A stretch of 64,000 bases of DNA from Arctopsyche grandis (lineage: Eukaryota > Arthropoda > Insecta > Trichoptera > Hydropsychidae): NCBI RefSeq assembly GCF_051622035.1, contig NC_135355.1, forward strand, positions 30,196,986-30,260,985, in the 5' to 3' direction. Positions within the stretch are counted from its first letter, which is position 1; each line of letters opens with the position of its first letter. A program made the position numbers and the translations under genes. Of this stretch, positions 42,715 to 53,500 are shown one piece after another. The notes under the pieces were generated by a model. The model saw only the letters and a list, made by a program, of their open reading frames with translations. It had not been told where the DNA came from and did not search any database.

Positions 42715-45110
42715 TTTACTTTATCTATGTACGTAGTAACAATAGATGAAGTTTTGTGATCATGCAAAAATTCGAACTCGAGATTTTGACTGATTCTAAC
42801 TCAGAATCGATTACTGATCACGTTTTAATGATCTAGAAAAAATGTGTGTGTGTGTCTGTGTGTGTGTCTGTGTACTTTGGGGATTTTTTCAACACCGTTA
42901 GTCCTATCAAACCGAAACTTAGTATCGGTTAATGAAATTCTTATAGACACTACGTAAATTTTTTTCAAATTTTTAAGTTGACCGGAAATGGTACCTCCCC
43001 TTATAGGTGTCCTCTTTTTTTTAAGTTTTTGAATTCGATTTTCTCCCAAACTACTAACTGAATCGGACTGATTTTTTTTTACATGTACTAGAAATAATAA
43101 TTTTTATAATTTTATATTTTTTAAATATTTTTATCTGAACCGGAAGTAGTACTTTTACTCTAGAGAATCGAGGTTTTTTATGTTTTTCTCAAAAGCCTTT
43201 TGATTTATCGAACTGAAATTTCATATCGATCAGTTTAAGGTCAATACCAAGTTATGTATAAAATTTGGTAAGCGTCCGTCGACCGGAAGTGGCAGTTTAC
43301 TCTTGTTCGATTTGTCTTCCACTATTTTTTTCGACCCCTTAAACATGTGTGGTCTTCACGAAAAAATTCAAGTATAATTCTTGTATCAATGTGATTAAAA
43401 TAAAAAAAAATCACTAAATTTAATAAACCGGAAGTGGGATTTTTTCCCTTCCGGAAGCATCTGGAAGGAAGGTCAAAAATGTTGTCGCCTGGATCCTGAC
43501 CACACCCCTGAACGTATTAAGCTGAAAATTTATATTTATATTCTTTATGTACTAACTTAGATTTGGTAACGTTTTGGTCAGAATTCGTAAACCGGAAGTA
43601 GTATTTTTTTTAAAAACAATATTTCATTATTTTATTTTGACCTTTTAAATTATTTTAAGCTTCTTGATATTTATTGTGTATAATAGAAATAGTGATTTTA
43701 ATTAAAAATAAAAAATAAAACCATAAAATTTAATGAACCGGAAGTGGGATTTTCTCCTATTAGAAAGGTCAAAAATGTTGTCGCCTGGATCCTGTCCACG
43801 CCCCTGAACGTATTAAGCTGAAAATTTATATTTGTGTTGTTTATGTACTAACTTAGATTTGGTAACGTTTTGGTCAGAATTCGTAAACCGGAAGTAGTAT
43901 TTTTTTTAAAAACAATATTTCATTATTTTTTCATTATTTTATTTTGACCTTTTAAATTATTTTAAGCGTCTTGATTTTTATTGTGTACAATAAAGATAGT
44001 GATTTTAAGTATAAATAAAAAATAAAACCATCAAATTTAATGAACCGGAAGTGGGATTTTCTCCTATTAGAAAGGTCAAAAATGTTGTCGCCTGGATCCT
44101 GTCCACAACCCTGAACGTATTAAGCTGAAAATTTATATTTGTGTTGTTTATGTACTAACTTAGATTTGGTAACATTTTAGTCAGAATTCGTAAGCCGGAA
44201 GTGATATTTTTTTTAAAAACAATATTTCATTATTTTTTCATTATTTTATTTTGACCTTTTAAATTATTTTAAGCGTCTTGCTATTTATTGTGTACAATAG
44301 AGATAGTGATTTTAAGTAAAAATAAAAAATAAAATCAGCAAATTTAATGAACCGGAAGTGGGATTTTCTCCTATTAGAAAAGTCAAAAATGTTTTCGCCT
44401 GGATCCTGTCCACACCCCTAAACGTATTAAGCTGAAAATTTATATTTATATTCTTTATGTACTAACTTAGATTTGGTAACGTTTTGGTCAGAATTCGTAA
44501 ACCGGAAGTAGTATTTTTTTTTTAAACAATATTTCATTATTTTTTCATCATTTTATTTTGACCTTTTAAATTATTTTAAGCGTTTTGATATTTATTGTGT
44601 ATAATAAAGATAGTGATTTTAAGTAAAAATAAAAAATAAAACCATCAAATTTAATGAACCGGAAGTGGGATTTTCTCCTATTAGAAAGGTCAAAAATGTT
44701 GTCGCCTGGATCCTGTCCACGCGCCTGAACGTATTAAGCTGAAAATTTTTGTGTTGTTTATGTTCTAACTTAGATTTGGTAACGTTTTGGTCAGAATTCG
44801 TTAACCGGAAGTATTTTTTTTAAAAGCAATATTTCATTATTTTATTTTTACCTTTTAAATTATTTTTATCCTCTTGATATTAATTGTGTATAATAATTAT
44901 ACTGATTTTAAATAATAAAAAAAATTTGAACAAAATCCGCCAACCGGAAGTAGAAATTTTGTCTTGTGCAAGTATTTGCATATATTTGCGCTCAATTTGT
45001 ATCGCTATCATAGTTATTAGTTCAATATCGAATTTTGTTTTGTAACCTTCTTATATTCCTCAAATACATAGATAAAGTCATGGGTTGGTCACACCCGAAT
45101 TTTTTTTTTA
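42715..45110 (-). repeat. Large dispersed repeat with tandem 300-bp units and a CCGGAAGT motif every ~150 bp
   Basis: About 2.4 kb. Between 43140 and 44951 the octamer CCGGAAGT occurs 13 times (starts 43140, 43283, 43428, 43592, 43738, 43888, 44045, 44195, 44352, 44502, 44659, 44805, 44944), with spacing 139-164 bases. From 43577 to about 44800 four units of 296-307 bp repeat in tandem, each with two octamers and the block GTTGTCGCCTGGATCCTG. The left part holds a TGTG microsatellite and the phrase CCGTTAGTCCTATCAAACCG. Other copies are at 13971, 21185 and 53020. No coding capacity; the transposon class is not clear. Confidence 0.8.
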
Positions 45111-45411
45111 ATTATCATAAACTATTTTAGATCGACCAGCGGTCAAGATTGGACATCAAATTTAAGCATATTAACAATATGCAATAATATGAATCCACGA
45201 AAAAAATAAACGTTGGTAATATAATAATAGACTTTATAAACGATAAATGAACGACAAAAGAATATATTTATAAAAATAATATATAAAAAAATGAATAAGG
45301 AAAAATATTTTTATTTTATTTTTAAATTTTCAACTTGGAACTTTTTTTACTTTTACAAAACATTTAAAAAAATAAAAATGTTTTGAAAAATTGAAGGCTT
45401 TCTATGTTTCA
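45111..45411. other. Gene-less AT-rich stretch
   Basis: Nothing supported. Confidence 0.35.
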
Positions 45412-45652
45412 CTAATGATTCAGTCGAAATTACTTCATTTTTCCGATCGGTTTGAAACGTTGCCATTTTGCGTGGTTTGGTCACCGATAGAAATTTAAAT
45501 CGCTTCTGATAGTTCGATGGTGAAAAATAATCGCAATAAAGATATGTAACGGCTCAAATGTTTTGAAGACGTTGACGTTTGATGGCGAGTAGCCTTATAT
45601 GTTTGACTTTCCACCACCCACAAGTCTTGTCAGGTTTTAATTGTTTAAACGC
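45412..45652. repeat. Dispersed repeat, copy 3 of 3
   Basis: Shares GTTTGAAACGTTGCCATTTTG-type sequence with 7385-7592 and AGTAGCCTTATATGTTTGAC and CCACCCAC with 5258-5418. The most complete of the three. Confidence 0.5.
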
Positions 45653-46349
45653 TTATTTACAATATAAATTGTCAAGATATTTACATATAAAATTAAAAAA
45701 AATTTTGGTTCTTGTAATTTTATTTTGATTTCGTTTTATATTTATATTTTAATACAGTAAAAAAATAAATGGGCGCCAAAAATATTGCTACAGCTCAAAA
45801 ATATGCAGTATACATATGTATGTATACGAACTTTGAATAGATGATGTTTTTACCATGATTATAGTATGCTATCATAAGCTCACTATTACATCTCACAATC
45901 GGTACGATAAATGAGTTTCGAAACAATAAATGTTTACAAAATTGCCACGTGGAAACTATTGAGGTCGCCCAATCAAAACATCCCGATAACAATATTGTTG
46001 TGTACGTTTTCTTTTATTATCGGCCGTATATTTCAAAATAAACAGCAATAGAACCTGACGATGTTTAATCTTCTGTACGATTGTCAATCGGAATCCGGAA
46101 CGTTCAACAATGCTGGTGATTTCCGGACCCGTTAAAAGTGAAAATGATTCACTCGATGGCCAATCATTAATCATCCCATTAAACGGCCGTTGGGTCTGCA
46201 TAGGTAATGAATTTTTCTCAAGCTTACTTTTCAAATTGCAAAAAATGAATCACGGAATTTGACGAAGCGTTTCGAGTATTTGCGGTTCAAGGTGAGAGCA
46301 TCATTCATAAGACATGTTGGGAATTGCTTTGTGATTCACGAATGATAAC
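45653..46349. other. Gene-less stretch
   Basis: AT-rich, with a somewhat richer patch around 46080-46200 open on the minus strand without a recognisable domain. No gene supported. Confidence 0.35.
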
Positions 46350-46451
46350 AGTAAATCGTCCGAAACAAATGCATATTAACTATTATGTAGATTCGCCATG
46401 TTTAAGCTGTTTATATTACAAATACTGAGCCAAGCCGGGTAAAACAACTAG
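46350..46451 (+). mobile_element. 3' fragment of the main Helitron family
   Basis: Body end (GATTCGCCATGTTTAAGCTG), hairpin CTGAGCCAAGCCGGG, then TAAAACAA and CTAG|T. The 5' part is missing. Confidence 0.65.
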
Positions 46452-46563
46452 TAATACACATGTATAAAACACACTTTTCATAACTTCCATAAAATAATTG
46501 AAAAATATTTGAGTGTCTTCTCTAGGAAATTTAATTTTACATATATGTATATATCTGTAGATC

Positions 46564-47387
46564 AGTGGCGTCCCATCCATGGATGCTGTGGATGCTGCGC
46601 ATCCCTTAAAATTTACGTCAAAAATATTTTCATAACGTTTGTTTTGTGAATTTATTAGTATTATTTCTCTTTCGTTTATTTTTGATTACATGATTATGAT
46701 ATATACGATATTTTATCTGATCAAAAATTGACATACATAAACAAGCATCCCCGTTGAGAGGCCGTAGCCGACTGCGCGACTGGTGCTTGTTTTTTCACAT
46801 CACGCTCGTATCGCCATGGATGCTGAAGTTCTCTACAAATCTTTTGCGCAGGCGCACAAGTGAGCTGTTACTCTTGCGTATGCGCACGAGTGAGACGACT
46901 CTACAGCCGTCTCGCTCGCGCAACACTTGCTCTGGAAGCAAAATCTCCTTTTGCGTATGTATGGACTTGATTCGCTTTTTATGTACGGACTTTCGCTTGA
47001 TTCGTTGATTGATATTTCGTACGTTACGTCTTAAGTTATTTACTTTTATTATTTTATTGTAATTTATTACATCCTAAATTATTATTTATTATGGCCCTAA
47101 ATATAGATAGCCAAAGTAACAATGCAAGTGGATTTATCGCCAATGTTAATAATAATTGCAATTGTTTAATTAAAAAATGATCATATAATGAAAAAGAGAT
47201 TATTGTTCCAGAGCCCAAAACCCACACCAATATTGAATATTCATTCAATAAAAAACGAAAACATATCAAAGACATTTTAATAAATATAAATATGACAGTG
47301 TTTGGTAGAATAAAATAAAATTTTAAAAAGTAAACTGATCGTGTTTTGGGCAGCATCCTCTGGTTGAAAAGCCACCGCACGCCACTG
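46564..47387. mobile_element. Non-autonomous hAT element with 8-bp duplication
   Basis: Ends CAGTGGCGTCCC and the reverse of CAGTGGCGTGCGG; perfect flanking duplication CTGTAGAT (46556-46563 and 47388-47395). Both ends contain GGATGCTG blocks. 824 bp, no intact transposase. Terminal CAGTGGCG is shared with the hAT element at 15793. Confidence 0.88.
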
Positions 47388-47423
47388 CTGTAGATGCCTA
47401 GATACATATAATTGGCGTGTTTT

Positions 47424-47560
47424 CATGTTATTGTTAATTCGTACGATCTTATTATTTCGGCAAGTTTCTCCTACAAGGATAAAATATCACCGATATTTAT
47501 AAATAAAATATCACTCCAGGGGTGAGTTTTGACCTGGACGCCATAGCATAGATCGGGTAT
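47424..47560 (+). repeat. Fragment of the 62-kb fold-back family
   Basis: Contains ATTGTTAATTCGTACGATCT, TTATTTCGGCAAGTTTCTCC, then ACAAGGATAAAATATCACCG; same order as the left arm at 62314 with an internal deletion. Confidence 0.55.
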
Positions 47561-48201
47561 CCTAGCGTTTTTTCACATGAGCAAAATTATCTAAAAAAAA
47601 AGCACTCTGTGTGTCTGCATAGATAATAGATACATAATTTAAATCCACTGTTGCATGTACAGTGCTTTTGTCTCACAAATGCGTATTTTACAATTTCTAT
47701 TGGGCTACTTTAAGCAAACACATGTACATATGTACATAAATACACAATGAAAGTAAACAGTGATTGTAAAAATCTTATATATCGTTGTATCGATTGATAT
47801 TTTGGTGATGGAAATGTAAATCGTGACATAAAATACGTGGTTATGAAATAAAAATACTGTGCATACATTTAATATTTATATATAATACATACAAATCTAT
47901 GTACGTATAATAACAAGATGGTTATGATTAAAGCACTTTAAAAAGATAATTTATAAAAAAAATCTCTAGAAAGTTGTATGTATGTACATTGTACATATTA
48001 AAACTTTTTAAAGATGTACATTGCATATTATACATACATATATGTATTAATATATGTTAATTGAAACATTTTCAGTTTCCTTCGTGAAATAAAGCTTTCA
48101 TTTGAGAATCATTCTCAGAAAAACAGACCTTCACGCAATCGATTAATCAAATTTAATTGCTCTTATCATTCTTATTGTTATTAGGATCCTGAAATTTGAA
48201 A
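47561..48201. other. Gene-less AT-rich stretch
   Basis: TACATA microsatellites; nothing else supported. Confidence 0.35.
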
Positions 48202-48447
48202 TCTAATATATAATTTCGAAAGAGACTTTGTATGTGTGTTTGTTTGGGTTGTAGAATCCGTGACGTTCAATTTAATAAAAAAAAAACAAATGAATATTCA
48301 AATAAATTTCAATAAAACCAAACTATTCAAATAAATTTCAATAAAACTTAACTATTCAAATAAATTTAATAAAATGTTTACTATTAGAATGGCCATGTTT
48401 AAGCGGTTTATATTACAAATACCGAGTGAAGCCGTATAATAACACTA
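48202..48447 (+). mobile_element. Non-autonomous Helitron copy (246 bp)
   Basis: A|TCTAATATATAATTTCGAAAG at the start; ATTCAAATAAATTTCAATAA direct repeats inside; hairpin region ACCGAGTGAAGCCGT, then ATAATAACA and CTAG|T. Complete by terminal motifs. Confidence 0.85.
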
Positions 48448-48794
48448 GTAAAAAATAAAACCAAGTCCAGCTTTCTACGAGTGAATTGAGATGAGTCTGC
48501 ATATGTACATATGTATATGTACATAAGTTTATCTCGGCAAATAACGCAAGCGCATTACAATCTGACTCGTCATAATGTTCTTATCTTAAATATTTTGTAG
48601 TGTCATATACACATATAATATATGTATATGTATATACTTATACATATACACTCAGTACAATGATTTGATTGTGATTACTGGGCACTTGATTCAACACAAA
48701 ACAACGCATTTTGATAAAATCCTTCATTCTTCAAATCCTTCATTCTTCAAAAAAAAACTTCAAATCTACTTACTTTTGCTAACATTCTTACTAT
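48448..48794. other. Gene-less stretch between two transposons
   Basis: AT-rich with TATG microsatellite and a duplicated TCCTTCATTCTTCAAA; nothing else. Confidence 0.35.
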
Positions 48795-48802
48795 GTCCCG
48801 TG

Positions 48803-49650
48803 TAGGGATCCCAAATATTCGTCGACTTCACCTATTCGAATATCTAATAGTAAATCAATAGCTATTCGAATATATTCTAAAATTGAAAAAAGGTAATTAC
48901 ATATGTACTAAGCATAAATTACATTATGTTTATATATGTAATATATTACAATTAATAAAACATAATTTTAAGAAAATTAAAAAAAAAACATAAAACTAAA
49001 ATACACACATAAAATATAAGATAAAAATTTATAAACTCCTTTTGCTGTTATTAAAGATGCACTATTTTTACAAACCTCATTTTTTCTTAATTCAATGATT
49101 GCGGTTTCAACGGGAGTATGAACATCAATAAAATTTTCAAAATATCAATTCCATTCTTAGGCACAGTATTGAAATTATATTCTTTTATTGCTATGTTTAC
49201 ACTTTCTTAAACTTGAATAAATTGTCTTATCCATAGTTCCCATCTTCTAAAAAGGTATATTATATTTCGCCTGTGACTTCTTAAATATTCGTAATATTTT
49301 CTGATGTTATCTAAAATTTCGTAGAGATTATTATCGATTGAAAAGTGATTTTCTTCAAACATTTCTGTATTTAATTAATAAAAATCCGTTTCTTCATATG
49401 TAGACATTTCATCTTCCTCATTATCTTCATTTTCATCACAATTATCCCCATTACATATTTCATTTTCTTCATAATCGTCGGCTTCTTCGTCATCACTCTT
49501 TTCATATTCATTTTGTGTATTTATTTTATAAAAACATATATACACGATTAATATTCGAATAGTTGATTAAATATTCGAATAACGAATGGCTGAAAAATCG
49601 GAAGAATAATTTTAATACTCGAATATTCGAATATTCGATTGGGATCCCTA
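48803..49650 (-). mobile_element. Degenerate hAT element with 8-bp duplication
   Basis: Ends TAGGGATCCCAAATATTCG and the reverse of TAGGGATCCCAATCG; perfect duplication GTCCCGTG (48795-48802 and 49651-49658). The minus strand encodes a decayed acidic stretch (about 49385-49530, KSDDEEADDYEENE), as found between domains of hAT transposases. 848 bp. Confidence 0.88.
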
Positions 49651-49658
49651 GTCCCGTG

Positions 49659-50552
49659 ATCAAGGTGTCTTTAATTATGTTATTTATATTGGCTTTGAAT
49701 AAGCCCTTGATAAAGTTAATTACAACATTTTAATTCATAAAGATTACATTTTGGGTTTTCTAATAGTTTAATTCATCTTTTCACTGACTAGCTATTGATT
49801 GATTGACATCAATTTCTTGAATATGTTCATTGTTCTTCTATTAAATATCTTGGGCCATTGCATTTTATAAGGTTTGTCTTAGTTTCTCTTCGTTCAAAGG
49901 TAATTAAAATATTTATTACTGATATTTACAAAGCCATTTCCCATTATTACTTTTTATTATATGCTGACGATTTAAAATGAATCGGGAGCATCATTGGCCT
50001 ATCTGATGCCCAATTATTACAGAGTGATTCACCAAATGATTGCGCTACGGATAGCTTTCAACTGTCCGCTTGTTATCTGCTTGAATCGGACAAGGGTTAT
50101 TTTACTAATTTGTTTTGGATATTGTGAAGAGGGAACTGACCATTTTGAACACCAGAATAGATCTTTTCCTACATTTTATTATGCCATAAGTAGGTAAAAT
50201 CCGTTACATTTTGCTTAGTGTTCAAAAAACCCTAAAAGTATATTGGCCAAATAATGCTTTTATACCTTTGCTAAAAATGTACATATTATTTGCGGGGGCC
50301 CCGGGTCCCCTTCGAAAGCCGGGCCCGGGTTATTTGCATACCCTTCCCCCCCCTCTCGTCGACCCTGTGAGTATGTATTTATGTATTATGTTCCTGTCTC
50401 TATATATGTACATATATTATTTGTGTTCATAATATTTTGATTTTTTGGTCATAGTGACGATTTGGGATTACCTGTTATGTCGCAATGATCCAATAATACA
50501 TACAAATTAAAATAAAATAAAATCTCAGGCATATCTTTTTTTTCGATTTCAG
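49659..50552. other. Upstream region of the inx7-like gene
   Basis: A splice acceptor (TTTTCGATTTCAG) ends directly at 50552, before the ATG, so the 5' UTR is split and its first exon lies upstream at an unknown place. A GC-rich patch at 50293-50335 (GGGGGCCCCGGGTCCCC, GGGCCCGGG) is probably a transposon end. Confidence 0.45.
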
Positions 50553-53500
50553 ATGTTAGATCCATTCAAAGCAGTGAAGGGCCAGTTGAAGATAAGATTC
50601 GACAAAGCCAGCATCGATGATGTAATTTTCAAGTTACACTACAGAGCAACATTTATGTTGCTCTTGGTGAGCAGTATACTAGTCACACAACGGCAATATG
50701 TGGGAGAGCATATTAAATGCTTGAGCGACTTGGATACATCTGAAAAAAAGTTTATAAATGTTATCAACACGTACTGCTTCTTCTCCAGTACTTTCACAGT
50801 TGTAAGTGTTTTTTTTTCTTCCCAGGAATGTTTTCTTGCAGATTACATAGCTGTTTAATTTTGTGCGCAAAGCACCAACGAGAAAGTAAGTAATATGTAG
50901 CGAGAATATAAATATTGTACTAATTAGGAGTCCAAATTGATAACTCGAATATTACCCATTTTTCAGTATTCATAAATTCCAATATTTATAAAATCATTCG
51001 AATGTTATTCGTTTTTTTCTCAATATTGTATAAAAAGCAGTGGCGGCTCATCCATATGGGCTGCGGGCTGCAACCCTCCCAGTACAGTACACATGCATGC
51101 TATTTTTGTCGTCTATACGGACTACGGGGCTGCAGCCCTCCCAGTATAGTACATATGCATGATATTTTTGTTTGCATTTGTTCATCGGTTTGGCAACACG
51201 CTACTACGATTCATCGCTGCAGTCCCCCCACTGTGAATTCTCACGAGGCAACACTGATTAATAGTCAACATTTCTAATCGTAAATATTAATCTATTACCA
51301 CTAAGTATAAATTGAGAAGTGGATTTGTTACACTACATAAAATGATCTACTATTACAATTACTTGCTGAAAACCAAGAATACAGGAAAATGATAATCGTT
51401 AGGATAATTAGTTATTCTTTCATTGTTTTATTTAAGATGTAGTTATATTCCATTATTTACACTATTTAAAAGATTAGAAGTGTGGAATTATTTTTTAAGA
51501 AGAGAAAATAATTTTGTAGCTGTATATAAAGTATATATATTACATTCGAATATTTTACGAATTTCATATTCGAATATTTGGGACCCCTGGTAGCAATGTC
51601 TGCCAATAAATCTGGAATCAGGTAACTATTCTGTAATCAGATTAACATTAGCCGGAGTCTGGATCATTAACTGACAAGTTGAACAGTTGCTAAATAGCTT
51701 AGTTCAGTGACATTTACGAAAATACAATATACATACTAGGGTTTCTGATTTCCCGCACTTTTCTTAGGGTGTCTGAATTCCCGGGACACGGGACGGAGCT
51801 CAGGATCGTTCCCGGGACACATGTAAAAAAAACTTTTTTTTTTCAATTTAATATATTTTTTGTTAATAAAAATATATTTATTTATTTACAAAACAATACA
51901 TAATATATCTATTAACTTGAAAAAATTTAAATATAAAAGAAAACTTATTTAACGTAGCTTTTTAAAAATACTAAAATATTTAAATGAGAATCCGAAAGTC
52001 TAATTCTAGATTTGGTACAAAAATTTCCAGCAATGGAAAAAACTCTTTTAGTCTCGGTCGAAGTTGGTTTTATTGTTAAAAGGGACGAAAACAATTTTTA
52101 ATAACCTCTTCTTATTTTAAATTATCGGTTTTTTCTCCTGTCAGCATGTATATTTTAATTTCTTTTTTAAAGTCGATGTTATTTTTATTTACGTTATTTT
52201 GTATATTCGTCTTTGATAACTCCTTATTTAATTCTTCATTAATCGTCAAATACACAATTGTTTAATCTTCATCCGAATCTAAAATAGTGTCTTCCATTGT
52301 GGAATCGTCAATACAAGAAGGATATACTCGCTTCATAATAGTTTCACCGTAGGATATACCTATACATTCGCTTTTATTACAACATTTAAATTTTTTTTTT
52401 CAGTATAAAATCAGAATTATTTAACATTTGTGTGAAAAAAACCGTTTTATGCTTTTTCTTTCTTCGATTTATTATTTCCCTTCGTGCAGTCGTGAAAATG
52501 TTGTATGTTTTCAAGATTTTTTTAAATCCAATTCCCGGGATTAAAGATAAGAATTTCCGGGACACGGGAAAACAAAAATTTCGTGAATTCCCGGGAATGT
52601 CTGTCCCGGGTCAGAAACCCTAATACATACATATGTATTGCTTTGCACTATTACGGGTACGATTTAGGTTTCAAACTGGTCTTTCAGTTGATATTTTAAT
52701 ATTAATATTTAAAGGTGAAACATTTGAACGAGAGTGCATTGCTTACTGGTAATATTCCTCATCCTGGAGTTGGCCCAGCTGTTGAAGAAGATGAGGTGAT
52801 CCATCATGCTTATTACCAATGGGTGCCTTTTGTACTCTTCGCACAAGCGTTGATGTTTTATTTGCCACATGCAATATGGAAAACGAAGGAAGGTAATATA
52901 TGTATATGTATAATAATTCCAAAGCTCTTGTATAATACTTTCTAATATATTAAATGTCGTATTTGAGGAATATAAGAAGTATAAAAAAATTCGATATTGA
53001 AACATATGTATGTACCTACACGTTGTCACATACCGGCTATGAGAGCATTTTCGATACAAAATTAAGCGCAAATGTAGGGAAAATTACACAAGATAAAAGT
53101 TCTACTTCCGATTGTTGGATTTTGTCCAAAATTGTTTTATTACTTAACATATAAATATGTTAATTTAAAAGCTCAAGATAAAATCATGAAATATTACTAC
53201 TTCCAGTTTATGAATTCTAACCAAAACCCAATCAACTCTAAGTACATAAAGAATACAAATATAAATTTTCAGCTCGATAAGTTCAGTGTTGTGGAAAAAA
53301 TAATGTGGTCACAACATTTTTGACTTCTCTAAGAGGAAAAAGTCCCACTTCCGGCTAATTAAATTAAATTTCTTTTTTATTTTCTCGTGAAGAGCATACA
53401 TGTTTAAGGGGTCGAAAAAATAGTCGAAGAATAATTGAAATAAAGTAAACTGCCACATCCGGTTGATGGGTGTTCACCAAATTTTTTATATACATAACTT

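Noticed and set aside
46754-47008. Arginine- and leucine-rich 84-codon frame
   Set aside because: It lies wholly within a non-autonomous hAT element with defined ends and duplication and shows no similarity to known proteins.
51039-51240. Separate complete hAT MITE starting CAGTGGCGGCTCATCC
   Set aside because: A candidate right end (CCCCCCACTG at about 51233) was seen, but the flanking octamers do not match, so the boundaries could not be supported.
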